From Planctomycetaceae bacterium (GTDB lineage Bacteria; Planctomycetota; Planctomycetia; Pirellulales; UBA1268): 6,927 nucleotides of DNA. Location of the stretch: contig JABHNP010000054.1 of NCBI GenBank assembly GCA_018694455.1, positions 1 to 6,927 on the forward strand. The letters run 5' to 3'. Numbering within the stretch: the first letter of the stretch is position 1; every line of letters starts with the position of its first letter. Positions 6,426-6,927 of the stretch are shown here, in pieces. The position numbers and the translations under genes are program-made. The notes beneath the pieces are model-generated. The model searched no databases. It had not been told where the DNA came from and saw only the letters and a program-made list of their open reading frames with translations.

Positions 6426-6465
6426 AGCACCCCATAAAATGAACCGACTGCTTCCTTGGGGTGCT
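6426..6465 (-). promoter_or_regulatory. Leader hairpin upstream of the Shine-Dalgarno
   Basis: A perfect 9-bp inverted repeat, AGCACCCCA (mRNA 5' arm, 6465-6457) and TGGGGTGCT (3' arm, 6434-6426), encloses a 22-nt loop containing AAGGAAG. The 3' arm ends 6 nt before the AAGGAG ribosome binding site. It could affect translation or mRNA stability of the lysine-rich gene. No known riboswitch class is recognised. Confidence 0.5.
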
Positions 6466-6539
6466 GAATCTTGGAAGGAGTCGACGTTAGCATGCTGCCA
6501 TGATGTGCAAGCACATACATCACATGCATGAAGTACAAG

Positions 6540-6568
6540 TTTTCAGTAATTTTGTGTTCTACTGTCAA
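6540..6568 (-). promoter_or_regulatory. Candidate sigma-70-type promoter for the lysine-rich gene
   Basis: On the minus strand a perfect -35 box TTGACA (6568-6563) is followed, after 17 nt, by TGAAAA (6545-6540), a weak -10 with three of six matches. The A/T-tract block just upstream (6579-6619) could act as an UP element. Transcription would begin near 6533, giving a leader of about 125 nt. The -10 is the uncertain part. Confidence 0.4.
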
Positions 6569-6578
6569 GAGAAATCAC

Positions 6579-6619
6579 AAAAAAATTTTTAAAAAATCGT
6601 AAATTTTTTATCTAAAAAA
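6579..6619. other. Phased A/T-tract block, probably curved DNA
   Basis: Of 41 bases only three are G or C. Runs of A and T (A7T5, A6, A3T6, A6) have centres roughly 11 bases apart, close to the helical repeat, as in intrinsically bent DNA. It lies between the inositol-phosphate synthase 3' region and the promoter of the lysine-rich gene. TTTTTTA/TAAAAAA at 6604-6619 is also a short inverted repeat. Confidence 0.5.
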
Positions 6620-6734
6620 CCGAATTGCCATCTTGTGAATGCCTTTGAGGGATTGCATCATCAGACATTTTTGAGATGCGTAGAGAGCACGTTTCGTATG
6701 CACAAAGATGCTTTTTTACGGCAGAAAGTCCATT
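6620..6734 (-). other. 3' region of the inositol-phosphate synthase gene
   Basis: No gene is supported here. On the minus strand the stretch leads into GGTTTTTTAGATAAAAAATTT, which could serve as a U-rich termination tail, but no strong GC hairpin precedes it; the best candidate (GATGC/GCATT, 12-nt loop) is weak. A plus-strand open frame at 6635-6826 runs antisense to the synthase and is not credible. Confidence 0.4.
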
Positions 6735-6927
6735 TTAAGGTTCAATCGAACTTTTTTTTACCCAGTCGTGAAGCATGTTCATCTGTGCTGAAAAACCCTG
6801 CTCGGTACAACTCAGTGGACTTTTGAAAAAACTTGCCAACCAAGGCAGAGAACCGGCCTCGCCAGCCAGTCGGGCGCGATCCACTAACCGAACGAGATCA
6901 ATCACTAGGGGCGCTGCCAGAATAGAA
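6735..6927 (-). CDS. ino1: Inositol-3-phosphate synthase, C-terminal end (5' truncated by the window)
   Basis: Would convert glucose-6-phosphate to inositol-3-phosphate with NAD+, the first step of inositol synthesis, in the cytoplasm. Only the last 63 residues are present, from SILAAPLVIDLVRLVDRARL through LPWLASFFKSPL to MLHDWVKKSSIEP and the stop at 6735-6737. SILAAPLVIDL matches the conserved 'NSVLAAPL..DL' motif near the C-terminus of yeast and human synthases, and LASFFKSPL matches their 'LSFLFKAPL'. The base at 6927 is compatible with the expected preceding Asn codon. The catalytic core and NAD-binding domain lie beyond the window. The eukaryotic-type insert between the two motifs is absent, giving a short bacterial form. 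The lysine-rich gene follows on the same strand about 330 nt downstream. The call rests on a short fragment but on two motifs in the right order. Confidence 0.78.
   Translation of the reverse strand, partial: SILAAPLVIDLVRLVDRARLAGEAGSLPWLASFFKSPLSCTEQGFSAQMNMLHDWVKKSSIEP

Noticed and set aside
6119..6437. Plus-strand frames rich in Leu/Phe repeats (LFLSNLFLGY, FFLATFFLAT) that resemble membrane segments
   Set aside because: They are the antisense reading of the VAKKK repeat. AAG/AAA codons read backwards give CTT/TTT, so the hydrophobic repeat is an artefact.
6407..6568. N-terminal extension of the lysine-rich protein to an ATG at 6568
   Set aside because: The 54 extra residues have unrelated composition, overlap the candidate promoter and leader hairpin, and the ATG at 6406 has a near-ideal AAGGAG.
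6635..6826. 63-codon plus-strand frame with a GTG start
   Set aside because: It runs antisense to the inositol-phosphate synthase C-terminus, has no ribosome binding site and shows no protein-like pattern.

Overview
The window looks like ordinary chromosome from a planctomycete, probably Pirellulales-like. That rests on two tandem Pro-rich proteins resembling the DUF6268 outer-membrane barrel family, a tiny Lys/Ala/Val histone-H1-like protein, a bacterial inositol-phosphate synthase of the eukaryote-like type, and mostly weak or absent Shine-Dalgarno sequences. The phylum call is inferred from gene content, and I cannot place a genus. I see no rRNA, tRNA, CRISPR, transposase or phage genes.

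Layout from left to right. (1) 2-646, plus: 3' part of a YbfF/ABHD11-type alpha/beta hydrolase, cut by the window start. (2) 654-1289, minus: RluA-type pseudouridine synthase, convergent with the hydrolase with 7 nt between the stop codons. (3) 1376-2434 and 2452-3735, minus: two diverged paralogous exported beta-barrel proteins, 17 nt apart, probably one transcription unit that may continue into rluA. (4) 3736-4047: a non-coding divergent spacer. (5) 4048-4917, plus: birA, a biotin-protein ligase without the DNA-binding domain. (6) 4928-6013, minus: an RlmM-like rRNA 2'-O-methyltransferase, convergent with birA. (7) 6064-6099: a strong GC-rich terminator hairpin. (8) 6212-6406, minus: a 64-residue lysine-rich protein with nine perfect VAKKK pentads, encoded by a 15-bp tandem repeat and preceded by a long leader, a candidate promoter and a curved-looking A/T-tract block. 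(9) 6735-6927, minus: the C-terminus of inositol-3-phosphate synthase, cut by the window end and easy to miss because its start codon lies outside.

Most genes are housekeeping (RNA modification, biotin attachment, inositol synthesis) and no single pathway links them. The most distinctive region is 6064-6622, where a minimal histone-like gene has its own apparent promoter, structured leader, near-consensus ribosome binding site and terminator. The paralogous barrel pair is the second most interesting element. I found no convincing new multi-gene defence or metabolic system.
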